A stretch of 62,077 bases of DNA from a virus. Positions 33,041-42,275 of the stretch are shown here, piece by piece (position 1 is the first letter of the stretch; every line of letters starts with the position of its first letter). A program made the translations under genes and the position numbers. The notes under the pieces were generated by a model that saw only the letters and a program-made list of their open reading frames with translations, searched no databases and had not been told where the DNA came from. The stretch spans positions 1 through 62,077 of IMG/VR virus record IMGVR_UViG_3300029319_000038. The stretch is one strand, 5' to 3'.

Positions 33041-36000
33041 ATGGAAAGAATGAAAAGTAGTGTTCCTTTTGTGGGCTTGCACGCACATAGCGTCGCAGGC
33101 TCTGTTTTTGATGGGTTTGGATACCCACAAGATCATATGGACTTCGCATATGAAAATGGCATGAGTGCCTTAGCTTTAACTGATCACGGCAACATGAATG
33201 GTTTGTCATATCAGATTCTTCATGCAAAGAAGATGAAAGCTAGTGGCAAAGAGTTCAAGCCTATCTTTGGTGTCGAGGCATATTTTGTCCCATCCGTTGA
33301 GGAATGGAAGCAAGAGTATGAGAAGATTAAACAAGATAAAAAAGAAGCAAGAAAGCAAATTCAAGATACAGACAAGGTAGAGGCTGAGGACGAGAACGCC
33401 ACAAAGCAAAAGTCTAAAAGCAAGATTAATTCATATAGGCATCTTGTTTTGATTGCCATGAATCAGACTGGCTTAAACAATATCTTCAAGCTGGTGTCAG
33501 ATTCACATCAAGGTGACAACTTTTATCGCAAACCCCGTATCGACTACAAGCTTCTCAAAAAATATGGCGATGGCATTATTGCGTCCTCTGCGTGTCTTGG
33601 CGGTGTATATGCTAAAGACTATTGGAATAACCGCGATGCAGGCAGAGAAGCTGTTCTGGAGGCTATGAGAGAAACAACACGCCGGATGCAAGATTGCCTG
33701 GGCGATCGTTGGTATGGAGAGCTACAATGGAACAATGTGCCTGAGCAGCATGAGCTAAACCAGTATGTTATTGAAATGCATAATGAGTTTGGCATTGAGT
33801 TGATCTCTACTGCTGACAGTCACTATCCTAATCCACAGGCTTGGAAAGATCGAGAGCTTTATAAGCGTCTGGGCTGGCTTGGATCAAAGAAGCCAGAGTA
33901 TGCCAACAACGAGCTGCCTGTTGACGTTGACGAGCTTGGCATGGAATTATATCCTAAAAACGGCGATCAAATGTGGGAGTCTTACAAAAAATATTCTGAG
34001 GAGTGTCAATCAGTTTATAATGATGATTTGATTTTGGATTCAATTACCAAGACTCACTGGATTGCCCACGAGCGTGTTGAGGACTTTATGCCGGATGACA
34101 CTGTTCGTCTGCCTGGCTTTGTTGTCCCTGACGGCGCAGATGCAGCAGAGACTCTCATAAAAGAATCGATCGCAGGTCTGCGCAAGTTTAATCTTCATGA
34201 GGACAAAGAATATATTGATAGGCTTAAGCATGAGTTGACAGTGATTAACGAAAGGGGCTTTGGTAAGTATTTCCTTACAATGAAAGCAATTAGCGACACT
34301 GCCAATCGACATATGCTGTCTGGTCCCGGCAGAGGTTCCGCTGCTGGCTCTTTGGTGGCTTATGTGTTAGGCATCACTCAGGTTGATCCTATCAAGTACG
34401 GTCTACTGTTCAGTCGTTTCTTAAGGTCAGATGCTACTGACTATCCAGACATTGACTATGATGTTAGTGACGCATTTGGTCTCAAGGAGATTCTGGCTAA
34501 AGAGTGGGGCGACACAACAGTTGTGCCTATCTCTAATTTTAACACGCTGCAGCTGCGCTCTCTTATCAAAGACATCAGCAAGCTGTATGAGATTCCTTTT
34601 TCAGAGGTTAACTCTGTTACAAGCAAGATGGTTAAAGAGGCAACTCCAAAAGCAAAGGCTGACCATGGAATTAAAGCTGGTATGTACGTGCCAACCTTTG
34701 AAGAGGTTATGAAATATTCAGAGTCTTTGATTACTTTCATGAAGAAGTATCCTGATGTTAAAACACATGTTGAGGCTCTCGTTGGTCAAGTGCGCTCCAC
34801 AAGTCGACATGCTGGCGGTGTTGTGATTGGCGAAGACTTAGATAAACATATGCCCTTGATTTGTTCAGGTGGTGTGGTGCAGACGCCATGGTCTGAGGGT
34901 CAGAACGTCAGGCACCTAGAGCCTCTAGGCTTCATCAAGTTTGATCTGCTTGGTTTATCAACACTAGAAATGATTGAGGGTGCCATCAGGCACATTCTAA
35001 AGCGCAAGCAAGGCATCGATAATCCAACATTCGATCAAGTAAAAGATTATTATGACACCTTTCTGCATCCTGACAGGATCGATCTAAGCGATCAAAAGGT
35101 TTATAAAAATATCTTTCACAAGGGTAAGTTTGCCGGTGTCTTCCAGTTTACAAACGCTGGTGCACAAAGGTTCTGTCAGAATGCAAAGCCAAACAATATT
35201 ATTGATATCTCTGCTATTACATCTATCTACCGTCCAGGTCCGCTATCGGCAAAAGTTGACAGAGATTATGTTAAAGCAAAGAAGAAAAGAAAGTTGACTT
35301 TTGTTAACGAAATTGTTGAAGAGATTACAAAAGAGACAGCTGGCTTCCTTATCTTTCAAGAGCAAATCGCTTTGCTAGCTCACAAGCTGGGCAAAGATAT
35401 TACACTAGAGGAAGGTAACAAGCTGAGAAAACTTTTAACTAAGAAAGGTACAGGCAAAGGCTTTGAAGAGAAAGACAGTATTAAAGATAGATTTATTGAA
35501 GGGTGCATTGAAAAGAAGATGGATCAAGTTACTGCTGAGAAAATGTGGCAGAACTTTGAATACTTCTCTGGATATGGCTTCAATAAGTCACACGCTATCG
35601 CCTACTCTATCCTTTCGTATCAGTGCGCATGGCTCTTAAATTATCATCCTGAGTGTTGGATGGCTGCTTTCTTAGACAAAGAGCCAGAGGCAAGAAAATC
35701 AGCAGCAATCTCACTAGCACAAAAGTATGGATTTTTTATTGAGACCATCAATATTAACACTTCAACAAGAGAGTGGGAGATTGGCGATGATGATCAAACT
35801 TTAATTCAGCCGTTTAGTTCAATCAAGGGCTTGGGTGATAAAGCTATTGATCAGATAATTCAAAACAGACCATTTGAAAAAATAGAGGATATCTTATTTA
35901 ACAAAGATATTGTTCAAGCGAAGCTCAACAAGAGAGCTTTAGATGTTCTGTGCAGGTCTGGTGCTCTAGATACAATCGTCGATGAACGCTTTACTGGCTG

Positions 36001-36466
36001 CAAGCATTTTTGGATGTCTTGCATACAAGATAGACCAAAGACTGAGAAGAAGCTGGTTGAAAATATTGAGCTTTATTCTCCTGAAGAAGATTTTACAAGA
36101 GAGGAAAAGATTGGCTATGTATCTGATTTGACAGGTCAATTTCCTTTTGATCTTGTAATGACAAAGGAGATAAGAGATGCGATAAGCAATCATCGTGTAC
36201 CTCCGGTGGCTGAGTGGGACAAAGATTTAAAAGTTGCATGGTTTATCCCGCGAGATGTAATTGTTAAGAAAACAAAAAACGGTAAACTTTATTGGATCTT
36301 AAAAGTAATTGATGAAACTTCCACAATGACGTCAATCAAATGTTGGGGTGTCTCGGAAACTGACCAGATTTATATTAATAAGCCTTACTTGGCAAAATTA
36401 GACTATAGCGAGGACTGGGGCTTCAGCACACGATCTGTTCGTCATACATTTAGGATGCTAGGATAA
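33041..36466 (+). CDS. dnaE: DNA polymerase III alpha subunit (DnaE-like, family C)
   Basis: Probable replicative polymerase. The 1141-residue protein begins with a PHP domain (LHAHS at about 9, LTDHGN near 46, GVEAYF near 77) whose metal-ligand residues look present. GRGSAAGSLVAY near 428 and PDIDYD at 469-474 give the catalytic aspartates D470 and D472; KFDLLGLSTL near 633 holds the third. A helix-hairpin-helix region follows near 930 and an OB-fold-like C terminus from about 1040. Length matches bacterial DnaE. It has its own promoter and an AGAGG site. T4-like phages normally use a family B polymerase, which is not seen here. Confidence 0.92.
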   Translation: MERMKSSVPFVGLHAHSVAGSVFDGFGYPQDHMDFAYENGMSALALTDHGNMNGLSYQILHAKKMKASGKEFKPIFGVEAYFVPSVEEWKQEYEKIKQDKKEARKQIQDTDKVEAEDENATKQKSKSKINSYRHLVLIAMNQTGLNNIFKLVSDSHQGDNFYRKPRIDYKLLKKYGDGIIASSACLGGVYAKDYWNNRDAGREAVLEAMRETTRRMQDCLGDRWYGELQWNNVPEQHELNQYVIEMHNEFGIELISTADSHYPNPQAWKDRELYKRLGWLGSKKPEYANNELPVDVDELGMELYPKNGDQMWESYKKYSEECQSVYNDDLILDSITKTHWIAHERVEDFMPDDTVRLPGFVVPDGADAAETLIKESIAGLRKFNLHEDKEYIDRLKHELTVINERGFGKYFLTMKAISDTANRHMLSGPGRGSAAGSLVAYVLGITQVDPIKYGLLFSRFLRSDATDYPDIDYDVSDAFGLKEILAKEWGDTTVVPISNFNTLQLRSLIKDISKLYEIPFSEVNSVTSKMVKEATPKAKADHGIKAGMYVPTFEEVMKYSESLITFMKKYPDVKTHVEALVGQVRSTSRHAGGVVIGEDLDKHMPLICSGGVVQTPWSEGQNVRHLEPLGFIKFDLLGLSTLEMIEGAIRHILKRKQGIDNPTFDQVKDYYDTFLHPDRIDLSDQKVYKNIFHKGKFAGVFQFTNAGAQRFCQNAKPNNIIDISAITSIYRPGPLSAKVDRDYVKAKKKRKLTFVNEIVEEITKETAGFLIFQEQIALLAHKLGKDITLEEGNKLRKLLTKKGTGKGFEEKDSIKDRFIEGCIEKKMDQVTAEKMWQNFEYFSGYGFNKSHAIAYSILSYQCAWLLNYHPECWMAAFLDKEPEARKSAAISLAQKYGFFIETININTSTREWEIGDDDQTLIQPFSSIKGLGDKAIDQIIQNRPFEKIEDILFNKDIVQAKLNKRALDVLCRSGALDTIVDERFTGCKHFWMSCIQDRPKTEKKLVENIELYSPEEDFTREEKIGYVSDLTGQFPFDLVMTKEIRDAISNHRVPPVAEWDKDLKVAWFIPRDVIVKKTKNGKLYWILKVIDETSTMTSIKCWGVSETDQIYINKPYLAKLDYSEDWGFSTRSVRHTFRMLG

Positions 36467-36747
36467 TGGGAAGTTTAAAAAGAAAAATGGCTCGTAAAAG
36501 AGCCAAAAGATTAAAAAAAGACATGAAAGACCAACTACTTATGTTTGATAAACTACCAGACAACTGTTTGGCTTGTGAGAAAGAATTTGATAAAAAATCA
36601 AAAGAACACGCGATGACATGGAGTGTGGTAGTTAGGGAAGAAGAAAAAGTAGTCAGGCTATATTGCCCAGATTGTTGGGGTATGGCTCGTGACTTAGTTA
36701 AGCAGGTGCAAGAAAATGAAGAGACAAAAAAAGACAGTAGCCCTTAG
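36466..36747 (+). CDS. Small zinc-ribbon protein
   Basis: A 93-residue protein with a very basic N terminus (about 1-22, Lys/Arg-rich) and two CxxC pairs (CLAC near 34, CPDC near 66) forming a likely zinc ribbon. Its ATG overlaps the DnaE stop (TAATG). It might contact DNA or RNA polymerase, but no family is recognised with confidence. Its end overlaps the next gene by 32 bases. Confidence 0.68.
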   Translation: MGSLKRKMARKRAKRLKKDMKDQLLMFDKLPDNCLACEKEFDKKSKEHAMTWSVVVREEEKVVRLYCPDCWGMARDLVKQVQENEETKKDSSP

Positions 36748-37156
36748 TGGAGGCTTTGATCCACCAAACGCAGCGCATGTTGCTATGATTTTAGACGCAG
36801 CCAATATGGGTGACGTGATTATTATTCTTAATAGTGATGAGTGGTGTGCGAGACATCGATGGAATAAAAAGAATTTTATTGACTGGGAGATGAGAAAGAA
36901 TATATTAATGGAGATCCCTGGAGTTAAAGATGTCATTGCAGTTGATGATAGTGACGACACAGTTTGTGCGGCTCTACAAGAGCTTAAGCCAGATTACTTT
37001 GGTAATGGCGGCAACAGAACAGTGCAAAACACCCCAGAGGTTGAGTTGTGTAGAGAGCTTAATATTGGAACTGTTTGGTTTTTAGGCAACACGGTGACAG
37101 ACCAAGCTTCTCAGATTATTAACGAGGCTGTAAGAAAAGCTCATGGAATTGTATAA
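36716..37156 (+). CDS. Cytidylyltransferase-like nucleotidyltransferase (HIGH superfamily)
   Basis: A 146-residue protein. GGFDPPNAAHV at 12-22 matches the nucleotide-binding GxFDPxHxGH signature, but the first His is Asn and the Gly is Ala. It has the short length and alternating strands of glycerol-3-phosphate or sugar cytidylyltransferases, and near the C terminus NTVTDQASQII takes the place of the usual KxSSSxxI segment. It would join a nucleotide to a phosphorylated small molecule or act on NAD precursors. The altered signature makes catalytic efficiency uncertain. Confidence 0.68.
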   Translation: MKRQKKTVALSGGFDPPNAAHVAMILDAANMGDVIIILNSDEWCARHRWNKKNFIDWEMRKNILMEIPGVKDVIAVDDSDDTVCAALQELKPDYFGNGGNRTVQNTPEVELCRELNIGTVWFLGNTVTDQASQIINEAVRKAHGIV

Positions 37157-37165
37157 GGAGTAAAA

Positions 37166-37741
37166 ATGATTTTAGAGTATACCAAAAGAAAAGATGCGAA
37201 AGCACCAGAGCGAGCAAACCCAAGTGATGCCGGCTTGGATGTCTTCTATAATCCAGAAGATCCAAAAGTCGTAAGCTGCAGTATTAAACCAGGAGAGAAC
37301 ATGTTGTTACCAACTGGTCTTAAGTTTGGCATCCCTCATGGTTATATGTTGCAAGTTTGCAATCGTTCAAGCATGGGTGCCAAGCGGTCTCTTGTTGTAG
37401 GGGCGCATATCGTAGACAGCGGCTATGACGGAGAGGTGTTCATTGACTTGCACAATATTGGAACAGAAACACAATATATTGATAAAGGTGCAAAGATAGC
37501 TCAACTTGTGATGGTGCCAGTTGTGCATTTTAGAGCACGCCAGGTTGATGAAGATTCTTTATACACTGATGACATTAGCATGTCAAATCGAGGTGATGGT
37601 TCTTTAGGCAGCACTGATAGCAATCGAACAAATGGTCTTTGCCCTCCTTCGACATTTACTTCAGAGCCAAAAAAGTTTGATAGCATACGTGAGCAGGTTA
37701 CTGAGAGCTGGATTAGTAGCTGGCTTCCAAATGGGTTTTAA
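37166..37741 (+). CDS. dut: dUTPase with C-terminal extension
   Basis: Hydrolyses dUTP to dUMP, preventing uracil incorporation and feeding dTMP synthesis. The 191-residue protein shows the five trimeric dUTPase motifs in order: SDAGLDV, NRSSMGAKR, VDSGYDGE with the catalytic Asp, KGAKIAQLV, and a diverged motif V (RGDGSLGST). About 45 extra C-terminal residues follow motif V, which is usually terminal; they have no recognised fold. AAGGAG lies 8 bases upstream. It lies in a run of nucleotide genes. Confidence 0.87.
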   Translation: MILEYTKRKDAKAPERANPSDAGLDVFYNPEDPKVVSCSIKPGENMLLPTGLKFGIPHGYMLQVCNRSSMGAKRSLVVGAHIVDSGYDGEVFIDLHNIGTETQYIDKGAKIAQLVMVPVVHFRARQVDEDSLYTDDISMSNRGDGSLGSTDSNRTNGLCPPSTFTSEPKKFDSIREQVTESWISSWLPNGF

Positions 37742-37750
37742 GAGGTTGAC

Positions 37751-38767
37751 ATGAAACAAACTTATTCTTTTGATGATGTTCTACTAGTCCCACAATACAG
37801 CAGTATTGAATCAAGATCTGAAGTCAGTATGGACTGCAACTTAGGTGAATTTAATTTTAGTTTACCAGTGATCTCTAGTCCGATGGATACTGTTACAGAG
37901 GCGGGCATGGTCAAAGCCATGTCTAAAGTCGGGGGGCTTGGTATCATACACAGATATAACAGCATGGAAGAGCAAGCTAGAATTGTTGCTCATGCTCGAA
38001 TGTCTGGCTGTGAAAATATTGGTGCAGCGATAGGTGTTACCGGTGAATACTTAGATAGAGCCATGTGCCTTGTTGAGGCTGGCGCAAATATTCTCTGTGT
38101 CGATGTAGCGCACGGACACCATGCGATGATGCGCTCTGCTTTGGAGCAGTTAAAAAACACGCTGGGCGATAAGACTCATATCATGGCAGGCAATGTTGCA
38201 ACGCTCGAAGCGTTCGAAGCTTTAGCTGGTTGGGGCGCTGATTCAATCAGGGTAGGTATTGGTGGAGGTTCTATTTGCTCAACAAGAATTGTTACTGGTC
38301 ACGGTGTACCAACTTTTCAGAGTATATTAGAGTGCGCGCAAACTAGTTATGACACTAAAATCATTGCCGATGGTGGAATTAAAACCAGTGGTGATATTGT
38401 AAAAGCTCTGGCTGCAGGCGCTGATTTTGTAATGATTGGGTCCATGCTGTCTGGCACCGAAGAAACTCCTGGCGAGGCTCTAGTGAATGCAAAAGGCGAA
38501 AAATACAAAGAATACAGAGGCATGGCTTCAAAAAAAGCGCAAAGAGAGTGGCGTGGCAAAAGCTCCACTCCAGAGGGCGTATCAGCTATGGTGCCTTTTA
38601 AAGGACCCGTTAATGATATCCTTCAAGATATCTCTGGTGGTATTCGCTCTGGCTTGTCTTACACAGGGGTACGCTCTTTACAAGAGTTACAAAATAAAAG
38701 ACGCTTCATTCTACAATCCAGTGCGGCTCAACTTGAAAGTAACACCCATATTCTCTGGAGAAGATAG
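37751..38767 (+). CDS. guaB: IMP dehydrogenase / GMP reductase family enzyme
   Basis: A TIM-barrel enzyme acting at the IMP/GMP node of purine metabolism. The 338-residue protein starts [14 protein letters not shown], has [10 protein letters not shown] near 42, and the catalytic Cys loop GGGSICSTR with C176, then ADGGIK near 210, GSMLSGTEE near 235 and [11 protein letters not shown] near 280. CBS domains are absent, as in GMP reductases and some short IMPDHs. Loop and flap residues favour IMPDH slightly, but GMP reductase cannot be excluded. It may raise guanine nucleotide supply and complements the PurA-type gene at 53793. Confidence 0.85.
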   Translation: MKQTYSFDDVLLVPQYSSIESRSEVSMDCNLGEFNFSLPVISSPMDTVTEAGMVKAMSKVGGLGIIHRYNSMEEQARIVAHARMSGCENIGAAIGVTGEYLDRAMCLVEAGANILCVDVAHGHHAMMRSALEQLKNTLGDKTHIMAGNVATLEAFEALAGWGADSIRVGIGGGSICSTRIVTGHGVPTFQSILECAQTSYDTKIIADGGIKTSGDIVKALAAGADFVMIGSMLSGTEETPGEALVNAKGEKYKEYRGMASKKAQREWRGKSSTPEGVSAMVPFKGPVNDILQDISGGIRSGLSYTGVRSLQELQNKRRFILQSSAAQLESNTHILWRR

Positions 38768-39105
38768 TGAAGGACCCTACCGTCCCATCCGCAGATAATA
38801 GAAAGAAGATCATGTTTTATGATTCTGAAGACAGGCAAAATAAACTGCGCATTAGATGTGATTTTGATGGCATAACACAGTCCCAGTTCTTTCGTATGAT
38901 GCTTACTGGATACATTGAAAAAGATCCGCTAGTTTATGAATTTTTAAAACAATGCAAAGAAAAATATCAGGGGCAAGGTGTGCAAAAAAGAAATAAGATA
39001 GAGCAAATTAAGAAAGCCGCTGATAAAATAACAAAGATGTTTGCTCTCAACGAAGAAGAGAAAGAAGACATATTCGATATTATCGAAACAGAAACAGGAA
39101 TATAA
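38767..39105 (+). CDS. Conserved phage protein, possible ribbon-helix-helix-like
   Basis: A 112-residue charged protein from a GTG start that shares its G with the upstream stop. LRIRCDFDGITQSQFFRMMLTGY (about 27-49) resembles the strand plus two helices of a ribbon-helix-helix DNA-binding unit; the remainder is a Lys/Glu-rich helix. It precedes the sigma region 4-like gene by only 2 bases, so a joint transcription role is possible. This remains inference. Confidence 0.6.
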   Translation: MKDPTVPSADNRKKIMFYDSEDRQNKLRIRCDFDGITQSQFFRMMLTGYIEKDPLVYEFLKQCKEKYQGQGVQKRNKIEQIKKAADKITKMFALNEEEKEDIFDIIETETGI

Positions 39106-39107
39106 TA

Positions 39108-39407
39108 ATGAGCAAAAGATACAATAGTTTTAATTTACCTCAATTTGGTGCGAGCAAAGGATTAAAAAAATGTGCAAAAGCATGCATGGATTTGGACACA
39201 GCTTGTCCTAGTGAAAATTCTGATTGTCGTTTCTGGTTGAATTATGAACCTGATTTAAACTGTGTTTTAATAACAACTCTGGACAACAAAAATTATAGTC
39301 TGCGTGAAACGGCAGATCGCTTAGGCATCAGCTTTGTTAGGGTGAAGCAAATAGAAGATAAGGCACTGAAAAAAATAAGTCATTTATTAAAAGATGAAGC
39401 TATTTAG
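39108..39407 (+). CDS. Sigma70 region 4-like protein with Cys-rich N terminus
   Basis: A 99-residue protein. Residues about 63-92 (YSLRETADRLGISFVRVKQIEDKAL) match the helix-turn-helix of sigma70 region 4, which contacts the -35 box. Regions 2 and 3 are absent. The N-terminal half carries five cysteines (C22, C26, C33, C40, C51 approximately), a possible metal site. It could redirect RNA polymerase to phage promoters, for instance the ACTATTTA late motif or the TTTACT class. T4 uses a separate late sigma, gp55, which is different in sequence. Confidence 0.72.
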   Translation: MSKRYNSFNLPQFGASKGLKKCAKACMDLDTACPSENSDCRFWLNYEPDLNCVLITTLDNKNYSLRETADRLGISFVRVKQIEDKALKKISHLLKDEAI

Positions 39408-39445
39408 AATGTATCTGCGGGATACTCTCAAGGAGTTATAACAAA

Positions 39446-40033
39446 ATGAAGAAGCTTTTAAATGAATCCGAAATCCGTAAATTTATGAAATTTGCAAACA
39501 TTGGCACTCTCACCGATGGCTTTGTCGAGCGTCTTACTGAGTCTGAGATGGCTGAAGAGAAGCTGGAAGAGCGCGGAATGCCAATGAAAGATGATGATGA
39601 AGAAATGAAAGATGACGATGACTTGCGTGAAGGTGAGTCTGTCGATGAAATGCGCGCCATGAAAGATGATGATGAAATGCGCGAAGGCGAGCATGAGGGC
39701 GATGAGCCTGCAATGGACGCAATGGACGCAGATGAAGAGCCAGCTCTTGACGACGCCGAAGGCGATGTTGAAGCTGAAGTTAGCGTTGAAGCAGAAGATG
39801 TGCAAGCGCTTAAAGTGGCTCGTGATGTAATTGATCAGATCCTTGCAGGCGCTGGCGACATGGACGACATGGGTGACATGGACGATCCTATGGGAGATAT
39901 GGACCCTATGGACGCACCAGAAGATGAGCTTGAAGAAGCAGACATCTATCTTGAAGAGGATCTTGATGAGGATATCGTGAGCGAGGTTACTCGCAGAGTT
40001 GCAGCCCGCCTTTTAGCAGCTCAAAGTGACTAG
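39446..40033 (+). CDS. Acidic scaffold-like protein (prohead core candidate)
   Basis: A 195-residue protein of extreme acidity: residues about 45-175 are Asp/Glu/Met/Ala-rich with imperfect repeats of the type MKDDDEMREGE. The N terminus (MKKLLNESEIRKFMKFANI) and C terminus (VSEVTRRVAARLLAA) are helical and amphipathic. Composition resembles T4 prohead core proteins such as gp67, gp68 and gp22. A strong terminator follows, and the next gene is a ClpP-type protease, which could be its processing enzyme. Role inferred from composition and context. Confidence 0.62.
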   Translation: MKKLLNESEIRKFMKFANIGTLTDGFVERLTESEMAEEKLEERGMPMKDDDEEMKDDDDLREGESVDEMRAMKDDDEMREGEHEGDEPAMDAMDADEEPALDDAEGDVEAEVSVEAEDVQALKVARDVIDQILAGAGDMDDMGDMDDPMGDMDPMDAPEDELEEADIYLEEDLDEDIVSEVTRRVAARLLAAQSD

Positions 40034-40056
40034 GCAGAATTTTAAAAGCTAAACAC

Positions 40057-40085
40057 AAGGCAGGGGAGACCCTGCCTTTTTTTTT
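40057..40085 (+). terminator. Intrinsic terminator after acidic protein gene
   Basis: GGCAGGG (40059-40065) pairs with CCCTGCC (40070-40076) around GAGA, followed by nine T. The next gene's site GGAG begins within 3 bases of the T run. Confidence 0.9.
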
Positions 40086-40097
40086 GGAGTATAAAAA

Positions 40098-40772
40098 ATG
40101 AACTTAAGCAGCAAAGAAAAAAAAAGTGATGTAGATAATAAAGAAAAAAACAATAACGACAAAGAAGCTGCTGAGTTAGCTTCTCTAATCAACTTGGCTC
40201 TTGAAAAGCCAGAGATGAGGTCGGTCGCTCTTTACGGTGACGTTAATGAAGAGAAAGCCTCTGAGCTAGTTTATGGTCTTTTAGCGTTAAGCAGCAGTGC
40301 AGTGCGAAATGTTTTAAGCGACCCAGAGGACGTTGAGTCTGACATAATACAGGTTGTCGATCCAATTGATCTCTATGTTTCAAGCTACGGAGGTCAAGCT
40401 ACAGAAATGTTCTCTCTGTACGATATTATCCGCAAAGTCAGGGAAGAGACGCCAATTAGAACTTATGGGCTAGGTAAAGTTATGTCCGCTGGTGTGTTGG
40501 TGCTGGCATCTGGAACAAGAGGCGAAAGAAGAGTTGGCAAGCATTGCAGGGTCATGATTCATGGAGTTGTCTCAGGACAACAAGGATATCTTGCGGACAT
40601 TGAAAATGAGTTTGCTGAAACAAAGTTTACACAAAAAATGTATATTAAAGCTTTAGCTGAAGAAACAAACATGACAGAGAAATATATTAAAAATTTAATG
40701 GATAAAAAAACTAATGTCTACATTGATGCAGAGGAAGCAGTTAATTTAGGAATTGCTGACATTGTTTTCTAA
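40098..40772 (+). CDS. clpP: ClpP-like serine protease
   Basis: A 224-residue protein with the ClpP/crotonase-type catalytic triad: Ser130 in GKVMSAGVL, His155 in RVMIHG and Asp202 in MDKKTNVYIDAEEA. The N-terminal 25 residues are a charged Lys/Asp/Asn leader. In phages such enzymes act either as head maturation proteases or as part of a Clp system; no ClpX/ClpA partner is seen here. Directly following the acidic scaffold-like gene favours prohead processing; neighbouring chaperonin genes favour a quality-control role. Confidence 0.83.
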   Translation: MNLSSKEKKSDVDNKEKNNNDKEAAELASLINLALEKPEMRSVALYGDVNEEKASELVYGLLALSSSAVRNVLSDPEDVESDIIQVVDPIDLYVSSYGGQATEMFSLYDIIRKVREETPIRTYGLGKVMSAGVLVLASGTRGERRVGKHCRVMIHGVVSGQQGYLADIENEFAETKFTQKMYIKALAEETNMTEKYIKNLMDKKTNVYIDAEEAVNLGIADIVF

Positions 40773-40792
40773 TTACAACTAGGAGTTTATCT

Positions 40793-42220
40793 ATGCATGA
40801 CAAAGAGTTACAATTTTTAAAAGAGAATTACGTTAACGAACAACAAATCACACTTAGTACAATTTATGAACTAATTGATGAGCAGCTTAGTAGGCTTGAT
40901 GAAAAGAGCGAATCGCGCTTTAGTATGACCTTTTCACTGCCTGTTCTGTCGCCTACAGAGGCATGGGGTGATCCAAGCTCACAAAGCAGAAGAGAAATCC
41001 AAAGAATCTTTGCTGCGATATCGGGCGGTCAAGATCTCCGCGCCAGGATACAAAGTGTTAATTCTTTCTTGGACTTGAAGTTGGCTAAACGAAAAACTTC
41101 GCCACAACGAATTATCAGCATGATGATGATTATTGAAGCGCTGCAAGCTACGTTAAATGATTTTAATGAAAGCGCTGCAGGCTTTGTCTTCGAGGGCTTT
41201 TTAGCGGCACTAACAGGTGGAAAGCAAATCGCCGGTAAAGTTAAAGGAACCCTGCCAATTGAAGACTTTGTTGCTTTTTCAGAGTTTGGATCTGAGCAGC
41301 CAGTCAGCTTAAAACTGCTGAGTGGCAAGACGCCGGTAAAAGGTAGCTTTACAAACCTGGTTGACTTTTTATTGGTTCGAGGCGCGCCTGCGATTAAGTA
41401 CATGGTGGCTTACAAAAAAGTATCGGGTGACGATGTTGTTGAACAGCTAAACATAATGACCTTTGACGTTACAATAGAAAATTTCGTTAAGTTTATGGAG
41501 TCTGTTTCTGGAGGTCTCGACCTGATAAGAACAAGCGGTGGCAAAATGTCGGTTGAAGATGCTTTTGCAAAATACGCAGCAGATGGCGAATCAGCTCTGC
41601 CCGATATTGCTGAAACTATTGTAAGCATGTCAGGCTACGATAAGCAAAGAGGCTTGCTCGTGAATTATTTAAAAACTGGAGAACTGCCTAAAGAAAAAAC
41701 ACCAGAGGAGCAAGAGGCTGAGAGAGCAGCACGAACTATTTCCAAAGCCAAAGATTTTAAGAGAACAACCAAAGGCATGAATCTAACTGAATCTATTCAC
41801 CATGCAATCCTTAACAAAAAATTATGCATGAATGAGGCTTTTCATTTCTTAGAGAAAAGCCATATCAACGATGAACAGTTATTAGCAGAGGCTTCAATAG
41901 GCGTCTCTCAGTTTGCTGCTAGCTTGCCACAAATTGAGGGGTTGAAAGATACCATAAATCTTGAATACTATGGGGTGCTTGATTTGTCACAAGGCAACAT
42001 TGACAAATTAGCTGAAATATACTCAGAAACTTTGGGTGATCAAATTAAATTATTACTCACCAGGACAAAAGACTTAACCGATAATATTAGCGCTTATTTT
42101 AGTGAAAAACAGCGCAGCAGAGCCCAAGCAGCAGGTGTTACAGCACAACAAAAAGCAAAAGAGGTCAAGGATGTCTTGGAAGAAGATCCAAGATTTAAAA
42201 AATCTGACGTGGAAAGTTAA
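40793..42220 (+). CDS. Hypothetical protein with possible PD-(D/E)XK-like core
   Basis: A 475-residue soluble protein. AAGFVFEGFLAALTGG (about 124-139), then LPIEDFVAF and VSLKLLSGKT near 170 follow an E, D, x-x-K order seen in PD-(D/E)XK nucleases, although the catalytic set is incomplete by eye. A Lys/Glu-rich linker at 285-320 separates a helical C-terminal half. AGGAG lies upstream. The gene sits between ClpP and GroEL. Structural protein is an equally good possibility. Confidence 0.6.
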   Translation: MHDKELQFLKENYVNEQQITLSTIYELIDEQLSRLDEKSESRFSMTFSLPVLSPTEAWGDPSSQSRREIQRIFAAISGGQDLRARIQSVNSFLDLKLAKRKTSPQRIISMMMIIEALQATLNDFNESAAGFVFEGFLAALTGGKQIAGKVKGTLPIEDFVAFSEFGSEQPVSLKLLSGKTPVKGSFTNLVDFLLVRGAPAIKYMVAYKKVSGDDVVEQLNIMTFDVTIENFVKFMESVSGGLDLIRTSGGKMSVEDAFAKYAADGESALPDIAETIVSMSGYDKQRGLLVNYLKTGELPKEKTPEEQEAERAARTISKAKDFKRTTKGMNLTESIHHAILNKKLCMNEAFHFLEKSHINDEQLLAEASIGVSQFAASLPQIEGLKDTINLEYYGVLDLSQGNIDKLAEIYSETLGDQIKLLLTRTKDLTDNISAYFSEKQRSRAQAAGVTAQQKAKEVKDVLEEDPRFKKSDVES

Positions 42221-42229
42221 AATCTAATC

Positions 42230-42257
42230 TTGATTTAATTTATAATGTGCTTATATT
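42230..42257 (+). promoter_or_regulatory. Sigma70-like promoter of groEL
   Basis: TTGATT at 42230-42235, 16-base spacer, TATATT at 42252-42257, followed by AGAGAGG and the GTG start at 42276. The spacer TAATTTATAATGTGCT ends with the same dinucleotide pattern as the promoter at 29476. Confidence 0.65.
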
Positions 42258-42275
42258 AATCTCAGAGAGGTATAT

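Noticed and set aside
38487-38798. 103-residue plus-strand frame inside the IMPDH/GMPR gene
   Set aside because: Overlaps a conserved enzyme in another frame without a binding site.
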